Source: Leptothrix sp. (in: b-proteobacteria) (lineage in GTDB: Bacteria; Pseudomonadota; Gammaproteobacteria; Burkholderiales; Burkholderiaceae_C). Taken from it: DNA of 33,806 bases. Of this stretch, positions 12,266 to 20,150 are shown one piece after another; the stretch's first letter is position 1, and each line of letters starts with the position of its first letter. The stretch is from positions 1 through 33,806 of the forward strand of contig PNKD01000030.1 in the NCBI GenBank assembly GCA_013822265.1, written 5' to 3'. The notes under the pieces are model-generated. The model was not told the DNA's origin. It searched no databases and saw only the letters and a list, made by a program, of their open reading frames with translations. The translations under genes and the position numbers were made by a program.

Positions 12266-12748
12266 ATGGGCAAAAAAACCATCGAGACCCTGGTCGGCGT
12301 GTTCGTGCTGCTGGGCTTGGTCGGGCTGGTGTTCCTGGCGCTGCAGGCCGCCAACCTGGGCAGCGTGGGCCGCGGCGACACCTACACGCTCAAGGCCAAC
12401 TTCGACAACATCGGCGGCCTGAAGGTGCGTGCGCCGGTGCGCACCGCCGGCGTCACCGTGGGCCGCGTCACCGACATCGACCTCGACGGCAAGACCTACC
12501 AGGGCGTGGTGACGATGGAAGTGGCACGCAGCTACCGCTTCCCCAAGGATTCGGCGGCCAAGATCCTGACCGCCGGCCTGCTGGGCGACCAATACGTGGG
12601 CCTGGACCCCGGCGGCGACGACGCCAACCTGGCCGCCGGTGACACCGTCGCACAGACACAGTCGGCGGTGGTGCTCGAGAACCTGATCGGCCAGTTCCTC
12701 AGCAGCAAGGCCGAAGGTCCGGCCGCCGACCCGGGTGTCGCCAAGTGA
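12266..12748 (+). CDS. mlaD: Mla substrate-binding MCE protein MlaD
   Basis: A 160-residue protein with one N-terminal membrane helix (about 8-28) and an MCE domain; the core motif is NIGGLKVRAPVRTAGVTVGRV. In the family it forms a hexameric ring in the periplasm on MlaE and handles phospholipids. The C-terminal segment SAVVLENLIGQFLSS matches the conserved amphipathic helix. GGAG at 12253-12256 is 9 nt before the ATG. Its stop overlaps the next gene by one base. Confidence 0.95.
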   Translation: MGKKTIETLVGVFVLLGLVGLVFLALQAANLGSVGRGDTYTLKANFDNIGGLKVRAPVRTAGVTVGRVTDIDLDGKTYQGVVTMEVARSYRFPKDSAAKILTAGLLGDQYVGLDPGGDDANLAAGDTVAQTQSAVVLENLIGQFLSSKAEGPAADPGVAK

Positions 12749-13533
12749 TGCCGCCGCCCATGGGCCGGCACCGCCTCGCTGCGGCAGCGTTGTGCCTGGC
12801 GTTGACCGTCGGCGGCTGCGCCACGGTGCCGGTCAGCAGCAGCGCGCCTTCACCTGCAGACCCGTGGGAGCGCTGGAACCGCCGGGTCTTCGTGTTCAAC
12901 GAGGCCGTCGACGAGGCGGTGCTCAAGCCGGTGGCTGAGACCTACCGCGATGTCGTGCCCAAGCTGGTGCGCACCGGTGTCGACAACGTGCTCGGCAATT
13001 TCGGCGACTTCTGGTCCACCGCCAACCACTTCATGCAGGGCAAGGGGCAGGACGGCCTGGAAATGGGCATGCGCGTGCTCACCAACACCGTGTTCGGACT
13101 CGGTGGCCTGCTCGACCCGGCCACCGAAATCGGGCTGACGCGCCGCTCGGAAGACTTCGGCCAGACGCTGGGCAAGTGGGGCCTGCCGCAGGGGCCGTAC
13201 TTCGTGCTGCCGCTGCTGGGGCCCTCGACCGTGCGCGACACGGCAGGCCTGCTGGTCGACCGTCAGGCTTCACCGGCGACACTGCCGAGCACGGCGACCG
13301 ACCGCTACGCCGTCACGGCGCTGCAACTGCTGAGCGTGCGCACCAACCTGCTCTCGGCAGTCACGCTGGTCGACCAGGTGGCACTCGACAAGTACAGTTT
13401 CATTCGCGACGGCTATCTCTCGCGTCGGCGTGATGCGCTTTACGATGGTGCGCCGCCGATGGAGGCCTTCGATTACGAGGCGGACAGCCCGCCCCCGCCG
13501 GTCCCCAAGCCCGCGGCATCGGCGCCGCGGTGA
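12748..13533 (+). CDS. mlaA: Outer-membrane lipoprotein MlaA (VacJ)
   Basis: A 261-residue lipoprotein. The signal peptide ends in the lipobox VGGC. The MlaA domain follows, with the hallmark DPWERWNRRVFVFN, then VDNVLGNFGDFWSTANHFMQG, TEIGLTRRSEDFGQTLGKWG and GPYFVLPLLGPSTVRD. MlaA removes mislocalised phospholipid from the outer leaflet and hands it to MlaC. Starts at GTG 12745, ATG 12748 or ATG 12760 are possible; 12748 is used because its first base is the mlaD stop's last. The Pro-rich C-terminus is probably disordered. Having mlaA inside the operon differs from E. coli, where it is elsewhere. Confidence 0.94.
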   Translation: MPPPMGRHRLAAAALCLALTVGGCATVPVSSSAPSPADPWERWNRRVFVFNEAVDEAVLKPVAETYRDVVPKLVRTGVDNVLGNFGDFWSTANHFMQGKGQDGLEMGMRVLTNTVFGLGGLLDPATEIGLTRRSEDFGQTLGKWGLPQGPYFVLPLLGPSTVRDTAGLLVDRQASPATLPSTATDRYAVTALQLLSVRTNLLSAVTLVDQVALDKYSFIRDGYLSRRRDALYDGAPPMEAFDYEADSPPPPVPKPAASAPR

Positions 13534-13604
13534 ACCGTTGGCCCGCCTGGCGCGTTGAACCCCCTGCGGCGCCGCTGTCCGGCGCCCGACATGAAAGGAT
13601 CCCC

Positions 13605-14228
13605 GTGCGCGACACACTGCTGTTCCCTCACGCCCTGAGCGCCGCCACGTTGGCCGCTGCCGCCGCCCTGGTGGCGCCGGCCTGGGCCTCGCCCACCCCC
13701 GACGCCCTGGTGCGCCAGATCTCCGTCGATGTCATCAACGCGGTCAAGGCCGACAAGGCCATCCAGGCAGGTGACATCGGGCGCATCTCGGCGCTCGTCG
13801 ACAGCAAGGTCATGCCCAGCGTGAACTTCGAGGTCGCCACGCGCTCGGCCGTGGGCCCGCAATGGCGCAGCGCCACGGCCGAGCAGCGCACCAAGCTGCA
13901 GGCCGAGTTCAAGCTGCTCCTGCTGCGCCTGTACGCCGGCGCGCTGACCCAGTTGAAGGACCAGACCGTCGAGATCACCAAGATGCTGCCGGTGCAGGGC
14001 AGCGGCCAGGTCGTGGTGCAGACCGAAGTACGCGGCCAGGGCGAACCCATCAAGCTCGACTACCGGCTCGACAAGAACAGCGACGCCTGGAAAATCATCG
14101 ACGTCAACGTCGGCGGCATCTGGCTGGTGCAGAACTACCGCTCGCAGTTCGCCGGCGAACTGAGCAAGGGCGGCATCGACGGCCTCATCGACTCGCTCGC
14201 CGAGCGCAACAAGGCCGCCGCCAAGTGA
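13605..14228 (+). CDS. mlaC: Periplasmic phospholipid carrier MlaC
   Basis: A 207-residue MlaC/Ttg2D family protein that ferries phospholipid across the periplasm between MlaA and MlaFEDB. The start is taken as GTG 13605: AAAGGA at 13594-13599 lies 5 nt upstream, and this start gives a clean signal peptide (about 28 residues, cleavage after PAWA). A GTG at 13530 overlaps the mlaA stop but would put 25 charged residues in front of the signal. Family features include NFEVATRSAVGPQWRSAT, EFKLLLLRLYAGAL and the C-terminal WKIIDVNVGGIWLVQNYRSQF. Confidence 0.92.
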   Translation: MRDTLLFPHALSAATLAAAAALVAPAWASPTPDALVRQISVDVINAVKADKAIQAGDIGRISALVDSKVMPSVNFEVATRSAVGPQWRSATAEQRTKLQAEFKLLLLRLYAGALTQLKDQTVEITKMLPVQGSGQVVVQTEVRGQGEPIKLDYRLDKNSDAWKIIDVNVGGIWLVQNYRSQFAGELSKGGIDGLIDSLAERNKAAAK

Positions 14229-14512
14229 GTTCGGCCGCGACGCTTGCGCTGCCGCCCGACGCGACGCTGGATCACGCGGCGGAGATCGCCGCCTCGCTGC
14301 CCGCGGCGCTGTCCGAGGGGCATGGCGTGTTCACCGTCGACGCATCAAAGCTGCAGGCCTACGACACCGCCACCCTCGCGTTGCTGCTGCAGGCGCGGCG
14401 TGCCGCGCAGGCCGCAGGGCGGCCCTTCCAGGTCACCGGCACGCCGGCCCAGCTGACACAGCTGGCGGCGCTCTACGGCGTCGCTGAACTGCTGTCGACC
14501 TCACCGTCCTGA
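14225..14512 (+). CDS. mlaB: Mla STAS-domain subunit MlaB
   Basis: A 95-residue protein whose GTG start overlaps the mlaC stop as GTGA. It has the STAS fold pattern: beta strand VFTVDASKL, a loop with the DTATLALLLQARRAAQAAG helix, then PFQVTGTPAQLTQLAALYGV. The Thr in DTA corresponds to the conserved Ser/Thr position of MlaB. In the family it is a small cytoplasmic regulatory subunit that binds MlaF and stabilises the complex. Its last 40 nt overlap the end of the convergent hexR gene. It is the last gene of the mla operon visible here. Confidence 0.88.
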   Translation: MSSAATLALPPDATLDHAAEIAASLPAALSEGHGVFTVDASKLQAYDTATLALLLQARRAAQAAGRPFQVTGTPAQLTQLAALYGVAELLSTSPS

Positions 14513-15402
14513 GCCCGGCCGCCCGGCCCGTGCTCCGGGGCGGCGTAGCGCTTGAGGCGCAGGTTCTTCTTGATCTCCTGCAGCATCGGCCGCAACGAGG
14601 CCGAACCCAGGCGCAGCGCCACGCCGGTGGTCAGGATGTCGATGATCAGCAGGTGCAGCAGGCGCGACACCATCGGGCTGTAGCGGTCGGCGTCCTCGGG
14701 GTGGTCGGCGGCCAGCAGGATGTGCGGGCCGCCATGCGGCACCTCGTGCGCCAGCGCCGAACCGCTGGCCGTGATGGCGATGACGGTGGCGCCCTTGCGC
14801 CGCGCGATGCCGACCACGTCGAGCAGGTCGCGGCTGCGGCCCGTGTTGCTGATGATCACGGCGCAGTCGCCCGGCTTGAGCATGGTGGCGCTCATCACCT
14901 GCACGTGGCCGTCGCTGACGGCGGCCGAGCACACACCGAGGCGGAAGAACTTGTGCTGCGCGTCCTGCGCCACGATGCCCGAGTTGCCCACGCCGTAGAA
15001 CTCGATGCGGTGGCCGCCCCGGCCCGCTTCGGCCAGCGCTGCGATGGCGCGCTCGACGCTCTGGCCGGCGGCTGCGTTGCGGTAGCGCAGCATCGCCGCC
15101 ACCGCGTTGTCTATGACCTTGACGACGATGTCGCCGGCCTTGTCGTCGTCGTCCACGGCGCGGTGCACGAAAGGCACGCCCTCGTTCACGCTGCCCGCCA
15201 GCTTGAGCTTGAAGTCGGCCAGCCCGTCGTAACCTATGCTGCGGCAGAAGCGCACCACCGTCGGTTTGCTGACGTGAGAACGGTCGGCCAGCTCGGCCAC
15301 AGGCAACGTGGCGAAGCTGCGTGGGTCGGCCATCAGCAGCCTGGCCACGCGCTGTTCGGCAGGCGGCAACGCAGGGATGGACGCGCGGATGCGGTCGAGC
15401 AT
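14473..15402 (-). CDS. hexR: HexR-type RpiR-family transcriptional regulator
   Basis: A 309-residue RpiR-family regulator. The N-terminal helix-turn-helix is at about 35-55 (PVAELADRSHVSKPTVVRFC), and a SIS sugar-phosphate-binding domain spans about 130-260 (YGVGNSGIVAQDAQHKFFRLG, IISNTGRSRDLLDVV). HexR proteins repress zwf and Entner-Doudoroff genes until KDPG binds. The location directly downstream of zwf and the palindrome before zwf support this identity. The ATG at 15402 is preceded by AGGA 9 nt upstream; the frame runs on to 15510 but that part overlaps zwf. The C-terminal tail is about 25 residues longer than a typical HexR and overlaps mlaB by 40 nt on the other strand. Confidence 0.9.
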   Translation of the reverse strand: MLDRIRASIPALPPAEQRVARLLMADPRSFATLPVAELADRSHVSKPTVVRFCRSIGYDGLADFKLKLAGSVNEGVPFVHRAVDDDDKAGDIVVKVIDNAVAAMLRYRNAAAGQSVERAIAALAEAGRGGHRIEFYGVGNSGIVAQDAQHKFFRLGVCSAAVSDGHVQVMSATMLKPGDCAVIISNTGRSRDLLDVVGIARRKGATVIAITASGSALAHEVPHGGPHILLAADHPEDADRYSPMVSRLLHLLIIDILTTGVALRLGSASLRPMLQEIKKNLRLKRYAAPEHGPGGRAQDGEVDSSSATP

Positions 15403-15463
15403 GAGGTCGGGTCCTGGTCGTCGCCGTTTCAGCGCCCCGCGGCGGCGGCCCGCCGCGGCGGGA

Positions 15464-16909
15464 TCATTGCTCTTCGGCCCAGGCGCAGCCGTCGCGCGCC
15501 ACCAGTGCACTGGCGGCAGCGGGGCCCCAGCTGCCGGCGGCGTAGGCCCGCGGGCCCGTGGGGTCGGCAGCCCAGGCGTTGTGGATGGTCTCGACCCAGC
15601 GCCAGGCCTGTTCCTGCTCGTCGCTGCGCACGAACAGGTTCAGGCGGCCGGCAATGGCGTCCAGCAGCAGCCGTTCGTAGCCGCCGACACGCTCGCTGAG
15701 GAAGGCCTTGTCGAAGTCGAGGTCGAGCGACACCGGCGCCAGCACTTCGTTGCCGCCGCCGCCCTTGGCCGCCAGCAGGTGCAGTTCGAGGCCATCCTCG
15801 GGCTGCAGGTTGATGACCAGCTTGTTGGCCTGCCGCGTGCCCGGGAAGATGGGGTGCGGCACCTCGCGGAAGTTGACCACGATGTGCGCATCGCGCGACG
15901 CCAGGCGCTTGCCGGTGCGCAGGTAGAAGGGCACTCCGGCCCAGCGCCAGTTCTGCACCTCGGTACGCAGCGCGACGAAGGTCTCGCAGGTGCTGCCGGG
16001 CGGCACCTTCTGCTCGTCGAGGTAGCCCGGCACGGCTTTGCCGTCCACCGTGCCGGCGCGGTACTGGCCACGCACCACGTCGCGCGCCACGGCCTCGGGC
16101 GTGAAGGGCTTGAGCGAGCGCAGCACCTTGAGCTTCTCGTCGCGGATGGCGTCGGCGTCGCTGGTCGATGGCGGCTCCATGGCGATCATCGTCAGCAGCT
16201 GCAGCGCGTGGTTCTGCACCATGTCGCGCAGCGCGCCCGTGGTGTTGTAGAAGTCGCCCCGCGTGCCCACGCCGATGCTCTCGGCAATGGTGATCTGGAT
16301 GTTGGCGATGCTCTCGCGCCGCCACAGCGGCTCGAACAGCGCGTTGCCGAAGCGCAGCGCCATCAGGTTCTGCACCGCGGGCTTGCCCAGGTAATGGTCG
16401 ATGCGCAGCGCCTGCTCTTCGCGGAACGAGGCCCGCACGGCGCGGTTGATCGCCTGCGCGCTGGCGAGGTCGTGGCCCAGCGGCTTCTCGAGCACCAGGC
16501 GCACGTTGGCGCCGTTGATGCCCGCCGCACCCAGCTGCTGGCACACGGGCACGAACAGGTGCGGGCTGGTCGCCAGGAACAGGACCACGGTATCGGCGCC
16601 GCGCTCGTCCAGCCACTGCTTCAGGCCGGCGTAGTGCTCGGGCTTAGCCAGGTCCATGCGGCGGTAATGCAGCAGCTCGGCGAAACGCGCGAACTCCTCG
16701 TCGCTGGGCTGTTTGGACTCGTCGACACCGGCGAACTTCTCGCGGATGTAGGCGCGGTAGTCGGCGTCGCTGCGCTCGTCGCGCGCCACCGCCAGGATGC
16801 GCCCACCCGACGGCAGCTTGCCGTGGCGCCAGGCCTGGAACAGGGCCGGCATCAGCTTGCGCCAGGTGAGGTCGCCGGTACCGCCAAAGAGCACGAGGTC
16901 GAAGGACAT
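15464..16909 (-). CDS. zwf: Glucose-6-phosphate 1-dehydrogenase
   Basis: A 481-residue enzyme that oxidises glucose-6-phosphate to 6-phosphogluconolactone with NAD(P)+, the entry to the Entner-Doudoroff and oxidative pentose phosphate routes. The nucleotide-binding GGTGDLT lies at 9-15, and the active-site RIDHYLGK at 169-176. Other conserved parts are LVLEKPLGHD, NALFEPLWRRESI and VPFYLRTGKRL. The start ATG at 16909 leaves only 8 residues before the GGTGDL motif, normal for the family. Upstream is a HexR-like operator, and hexR follows 61 nt after the stop, so zwf-hexR is probably a self-regulated operon. Edd, Eda and lactonase genes are not in the window. Confidence 0.97.
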   Translation of the reverse strand: MSFDLVLFGGTGDLTWRKLMPALFQAWRHGKLPSGGRILAVARDERSDADYRAYIREKFAGVDESKQPSDEEFARFAELLHYRRMDLAKPEHYAGLKQWLDERGADTVVLFLATSPHLFVPVCQQLGAAGINGANVRLVLEKPLGHDLASAQAINRAVRASFREEQALRIDHYLGKPAVQNLMALRFGNALFEPLWRRESIANIQITIAESIGVGTRGDFYNTTGALRDMVQNHALQLLTMIAMEPPSTSDADAIRDEKLKVLRSLKPFTPEAVARDVVRGQYRAGTVDGKAVPGYLDEQKVPPGSTCETFVALRTEVQNWRWAGVPFYLRTGKRLASRDAHIVVNFREVPHPIFPGTRQANKLVINLQPEDGLELHLLAAKGGGGNEVLAPVSLDLDFDKAFLSERVGGYERLLLDAIAGRLNLFVRSDEQEQAWRWVETIHNAWAADPTGPRAYAAGSWGPAAASALVARDGCAWAEEQ

Positions 16910-16934
16910 GGTGCGGCGCCGGGCACGAACCGGC

Positions 16935-16953
16935 GATGTAATTTAGTTACATC
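16935..16953. promoter_or_regulatory. HexR-type operator upstream of zwf
   Basis: A near-perfect palindrome GATGTAA-tttag-TTACATC lies 26 nt before the zwf start codon. Its core TGTAATTTAGTTACA closely matches the HexR site known from gammaproteobacteria (TGTAATnnnATTACA type). It is an AT-rich island in very GC-rich DNA. A HexR gene two positions downstream makes autoregulation of zwf-hexR the simplest reading. Confidence 0.82.
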
Positions 16954-16999
16954 AAAGATGATGCCGGAGTTTCAGGCCGGGGTCAACGCGATGCGTGCA

Positions 17000-17021
17000 C
17001 CGTGGCGCCCCGGCGCCACGG
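17000..17021 (-). terminator. GC hairpin after the cystathionine lyase-family gene
   Basis: A perfect 10-bp inverted repeat (CCGTGGCGCC / GGCGCCACGG with CC between) lies 13 bp beyond the stop of the - strand gene ending at 17035. No T run follows on that strand, so it may mark a transcript end or a stability hairpin only. Confidence 0.4.
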
Positions 17022-17034
17022 CGCCTGCCGGCCT

Positions 17035-18192
17035 TCAGCCGTGGGCCCGCTGCAGCGCGTCTTCCATGTCGGCGATCAGGTCATCGGTGTGCTCGATGCC
17101 GACCGACAGGCGCAACAGGTCCGGCGGCGCCGGCGTGCCCGCGCCCTCGACGCTGGCGCGGTGCTCGATCAGGCTCTCGGTACCGCCCAGCGACGTGGCG
17201 CGTTTCCAGAGCCGGGTGTGCGCGGCCACCGCGATGGCCGCGGCCTCGCCACCCTGGGCGTTGGCCTTCACGCGCATCGAGAGCATGCCGCCGAAGCCGC
17301 CCTGCATCTGGCGCTTGGCGACCTCGTGCCCGTGGCAATCCGGCAGCCCGGGATACAGCACCTCGGCCACCAGTGCATGGCCGTCGAAGTGTTGGGCGAT
17401 GTGTTGTGCCGACGCGCAGGCCGCGCGCACGCGCAGGTGCAGCGTGCGCATGCCGCGCAGCAGCAGCCAGGCCTCGAAGCTGCCCAGCGTGCCGCCGATC
17501 TGCGCGCGCACCTTGCGCACGCGCTGCCAGTGCGGATTGTCGGTGCGCGTGCTCAGGGTGCCGGCGATGAGGTCGCTGTGGCCGTTGAGGTACTTGGTGG
17601 CGGCGTGCATCACGATGTCGGCGCCCAGCGCCAGCGGCTGCGTCAGCACCGGCGTGGGCACGGTGGAGTCCACCGCCAGCAGCGCACCGGCGGCGTGCGC
17701 CAGCTGCGCGGTGGCGGCGATGTCGGTCACCGTCCACAGCGGGTTGGCCGGCGTCTCCACCCACACCAGCCGGGTCTTGCCCGGGCGCAGCGCGGCGCGC
17801 ACGGCGGCGGGGCTGGTCATGTCGACGAGCTCGACGTCCAGCCCCCAGGGCACGGCAAAGGTCAGCAGCCAGTTGCGCAGGCTCCAGTACATGACCTTGG
17901 GCGCCAGCACGTGATCGCCCGGCACGAGGGCCTGGAACACCGCCGTGGCCGCGGCCATGCCGCTGGCGAAGAGCAGCGTCTGGTGCCCGCCTTCCAGCGC
18001 GTTGAGCACCGCCTCGGCCTGGTCGAAGGCCGGGTTCTGGTCGCGTGCGTAGACGCGGCCGCTGCGGTACTGGTTGTCGGCGTCGCGCAGGTAGGTGCTG
18101 GAGACGTGGATCGGCGGCGTGATCGCACGCGTCTGTTCGTCGATCCAGCCCAGGGCCTGGGCGGCGATGCTCTCGGGGGACCAGCTGGGCAT
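17035..18192 (-). CDS. metC: Cystathionine beta-lyase family PLP enzyme
   Basis: A 385-residue Cys/Met metabolism PLP-dependent enzyme. PLP-binding features are the SGMAA phosphate loop at 78-82, Asp175 in LLAVDST, and the Schiff-base Lys200 in HAATKYLNGHSD. The C-terminal SLGGTESLIEHRAS and LRLSVGIEHTDDLI are typical of the family. Members split cystathionine to homocysteine, pyruvate and ammonia, or act as gamma-lyases or synthases. Beta-lyase is the closest guess, but the side reactions cannot be separated by eye. The ATG at 18192 has AAAGAG 7 nt upstream; an ATG at 18222 would add ten residues. It lies 54 bp downstream of the beta-helix gene on the same strand. Confidence 0.85.
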   Translation of the reverse strand: MPSWSPESIAAQALGWIDEQTRAITPPIHVSSTYLRDADNQYRSGRVYARDQNPAFDQAEAVLNALEGGHQTLLFASGMAAATAVFQALVPGDHVLAPKVMYWSLRNWLLTFAVPWGLDVELVDMTSPAAVRAALRPGKTRLVWVETPANPLWTVTDIAATAQLAHAAGALLAVDSTVPTPVLTQPLALGADIVMHAATKYLNGHSDLIAGTLSTRTDNPHWQRVRKVRAQIGGTLGSFEAWLLLRGMRTLHLRVRAACASAQHIAQHFDGHALVAEVLYPGLPDCHGHEVAKRQMQGGFGGMLSMRVKANAQGGEAAAIAVAAHTRLWKRATSLGGTESLIEHRASVEGAGTPAPPDLLRLSVGIEHTDDLIADMEDALQRAHG

Positions 18193-18246
18193 GACAAGGC
18201 TCTTTACGGCGGAAGCGGGCATCGTAGCCGCCCGCCGCGGGGGCCT

Positions 18247-19425
18247 TCAGCGTTGATAGGCGCCGGGTGTCCAGGGGCCGGTCGTGGCGGGCAGCTTGCG
18301 CGTGCCCACCGGCCATTCGAACTCGGCCGTGGGCCGCAGGTCCTGGCCGCCCACGCGCGACGGGTCGGCGCCGGCGCCGCGCCAGGTCGAACCGGGCGGC
18401 AGCTCGAAACCGTAGGTCCAGATGTCTTGCAGCATGCCGCGCGTGGCGTAGCGGTTGCCCGCGAATTCGCCCCCCGTGCCGGGCGACAGCAGCCCGGGGC
18501 CGACGAGCAGGTTGTTCACGACGTAGACCTTGGTGTCTGGGCCGACGCGGTCGTCGAGCACACGCATGAACCAGGCCGGCAGCCAGCCGTAGTGGACGAA
18601 GGTGTTGTGGGCCACACGCAGTTCGTTCTTCTCCCAGACGCGGCCCTCGGTGCCGTAGGCCAGCAGCACCGGGTTCTGGTTGTCCACGCCCTGGCCGATG
18701 ACGTTGCCGAGCACCGTGGCCATGCCGCCTGCGGCGAGCTCGATCTCGTACGACGCGCCACCGCGCACGCTGTCGTGGATGAAGTTGTAGGCAATGACGG
18801 CCTCGCGCGCGCGGCTGCGGATGAGGTGGCCCTCGAAGCCCTGCTGGAAGCGGCTGCCGGTGATGCTGAGCTTGCCGATGCGGCCCACGTTCAGCAGGTG
18901 GTGCAGCCCGCCCACCACCTTGGGCGCCTGCCCGAACACGCAGTTCTCGATCACGAGTTCGGCCTGCTCGTCGTTGGTGGCCAGCAGGCCGTGCTCGTTG
19001 TCGAAGAACTGCGTCTTGCGCAGCGTCAACCGGCCGCCCTCGTGCCGCAGGCCGGCACCGCTGCCGTCGCTGGCGCGCGCGCCGCGGAACTCCAGCCCTT
19101 CGATGAGCACGTCGCCGCCGCGCACCGTCCACAACGCCTTGTCTTCGCCGGGCTTGCCGTTGCCCAGCACGATCACCTTGCCCTCGCCGCGAAGGCTCAG
19201 CCGGCGCTTGTCCAGCAGCAGGGTGCCGCGGTACTCGCCGGCCAGCAACTCGACGGTGTCGCCGTCGGCGGCGCGTGCCACGGCGTCGGCCAGGGCCATA
19301 GGGGCGCCGGCGGGGCCGACCACCCAGGTCGCGGCCTGTGCCACGAGGCCCATGCCGAGCATCAGCGCCGCCAGCGCGGCCCGCAGCCAATCGAATCCCG
19401 GTGTACCTGCTGCGCGTGGCGCCAT
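18247..19425 (-). CDS. Secreted right-handed beta-helix protein, function unknown
   Basis: About 392 residues. A signal peptide (LRAALAALMLGMGLVAQA) is followed by successive parallel beta-helix coils: VELLAGEYRGTLLLD, LSLRGEGKVIVLGN, DVLIEGLEFRGA, LTLRKTQFFDNEHGLLATN, LVIENCVFGQ, LSITGSRFQQGFEGHLIRS, AVIAYNFIHDS, ATVLGNVIGQ and LRVAHNTFVH. This fold is shared by polysaccharide lyases, glycan epimerases and other carbohydrate-active proteins, but no specific catalytic motif is recognised. The start is uncertain: in-frame ATGs at 19482, 19434 and 19425 exist and none has a good ribosome site; 19425 gives the most normal signal peptide. It follows gspA-gspB on the same strand, so it could be a type II secretion substrate (inference). 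Confidence 0.72.
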   Translation of the reverse strand: MAPRAAGTPGFDWLRAALAALMLGMGLVAQAATWVVGPAGAPMALADAVARAADGDTVELLAGEYRGTLLLDKRRLSLRGEGKVIVLGNGKPGEDKALWTVRGGDVLIEGLEFRGARASDGSGAGLRHEGGRLTLRKTQFFDNEHGLLATNDEQAELVIENCVFGQAPKVVGGLHHLLNVGRIGKLSITGSRFQQGFEGHLIRSRAREAVIAYNFIHDSVRGGASYEIELAAGGMATVLGNVIGQGVDNQNPVLLAYGTEGRVWEKNELRVAHNTFVHYGWLPAWFMRVLDDRVGPDTKVYVVNNLLVGPGLLSPGTGGEFAGNRYATRGMLQDIWTYGFELPPGSTWRGAGADPSRVGGQDLRPTAEFEWPVGTRKLPATTGPWTPGAYQR

Positions 19426-19517
19426 GACTTGCATCTGCGTGTTGCCGAAGCCCGGCAGTATCGCGCCAAGCGTGCGCCGCATCACCACGGCCGGCGCCCC
19501 CGGGCCTGCGGCGAGCT

Positions 19518-20147
19518 TCACAGTGGCACCTCCACGCGCAGGTCGCGCCAGCGCAGCCACACCACCTTGGTGCCGATGCGGTCGACGACGACACCCGGCG
19601 CGGCGGGCTCACCTTCACGCACGACCTGGCCGTTGACGATGACGAAGCGGCTGAGCGCGCTGTCCGACCAGATCGACCCGCCCAACACCAGCGTGGGCCA
19701 CTCGCGCCGCTGGGCCGGCGTCAGCGCCGACAGCGGCGTGGCGGCGAGCGCCGCGGGCGGCGCCGGCTTTGCCACGGCGACAGGTGCGGCGTCGGGAGGC
19801 GGGGCGACGGGGGCGACAGGCGGCACCGGCGCCGAGACGACGACCGGCAGCACCGGGCGTGCCGTCGCGGCCGGCGAGGCCACTTCCGGCACGCCGCTGC
19901 GCGGTGCCACGGCCACCCCCTCGGGCGTGGGCGCTGCGGGCGCCGGCGGCGCGGTGCCGGGCCACAGCGACCACGCCAACGCCAGCACGGCGACGGCCGC
20001 GGCCGCCAACGCCACCCAGGGCCAGCGTGGGACGGCGGCACCCACTGGTACCGCGGCCACAGCCGCAGGGCGGGCATCCAGCCCGGGGACTTGGCCGCGT
20101 TCACGCTCGGCTTGCGAGCGGCGCAGAGCGTCGAGGATGTAGGACAT
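19518..20147 (-). CDS. gspB: Type II secretion assembly protein GspB (ExeB-like)
   Basis: A 209-residue bitopic protein. The N-terminal cytoplasmic MSYILDALRRSQAERERG is diagnostic of GspB/ExeB/PulB-type proteins. A membrane helix at about 42-62 is followed by an Ala/Pro-rich periplasmic linker and the C-terminal T2SSB domain (WPTLVLGGSIWSDSALSRFV, then GQVVREGEPAAPGVVVDRI). In the family GspA and GspB help the outer-membrane secretin cross the peptidoglycan. It starts 3 nt after gspA ends, so the pair is co-transcribed. The core gsp genes are not in the window. Confidence 0.88.
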   Translation of the reverse strand: MSYILDALRRSQAERERGQVPGLDARPAAVAAVPVGAAVPRWPWVALAAAAVAVLALAWSLWPGTAPPAPAAPTPEGVAVAPRSGVPEVASPAATARPVLPVVVSAPVPPVAPVAPPPDAAPVAVAKPAPPAALAATPLSALTPAQRREWPTLVLGGSIWSDSALSRFVIVNGQVVREGEPAAPGVVVDRIGTKVVWLRWRDLRVEVPL

Positions 20148-20150
20148 GTC

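Noticed and set aside
13530..13604. GTG start for mlaC overlapping the mlaA stop
   Set aside because: It would place a charged 25-residue segment before the signal peptide; GTG 13605 has a better ribosome site.
15308..17914. 868-codon + strand frame across hexR, zwf and the lyase gene
   Set aside because: It crosses three well-supported genes and the HexR operator; its composition is that of a shadow frame.
17002..20142. 1046-codon + strand frame across the lyase, beta-helix and gspB genes
   Set aside because: No recognisable domain, low-complexity composition, and all three - strand genes have clear family signatures.
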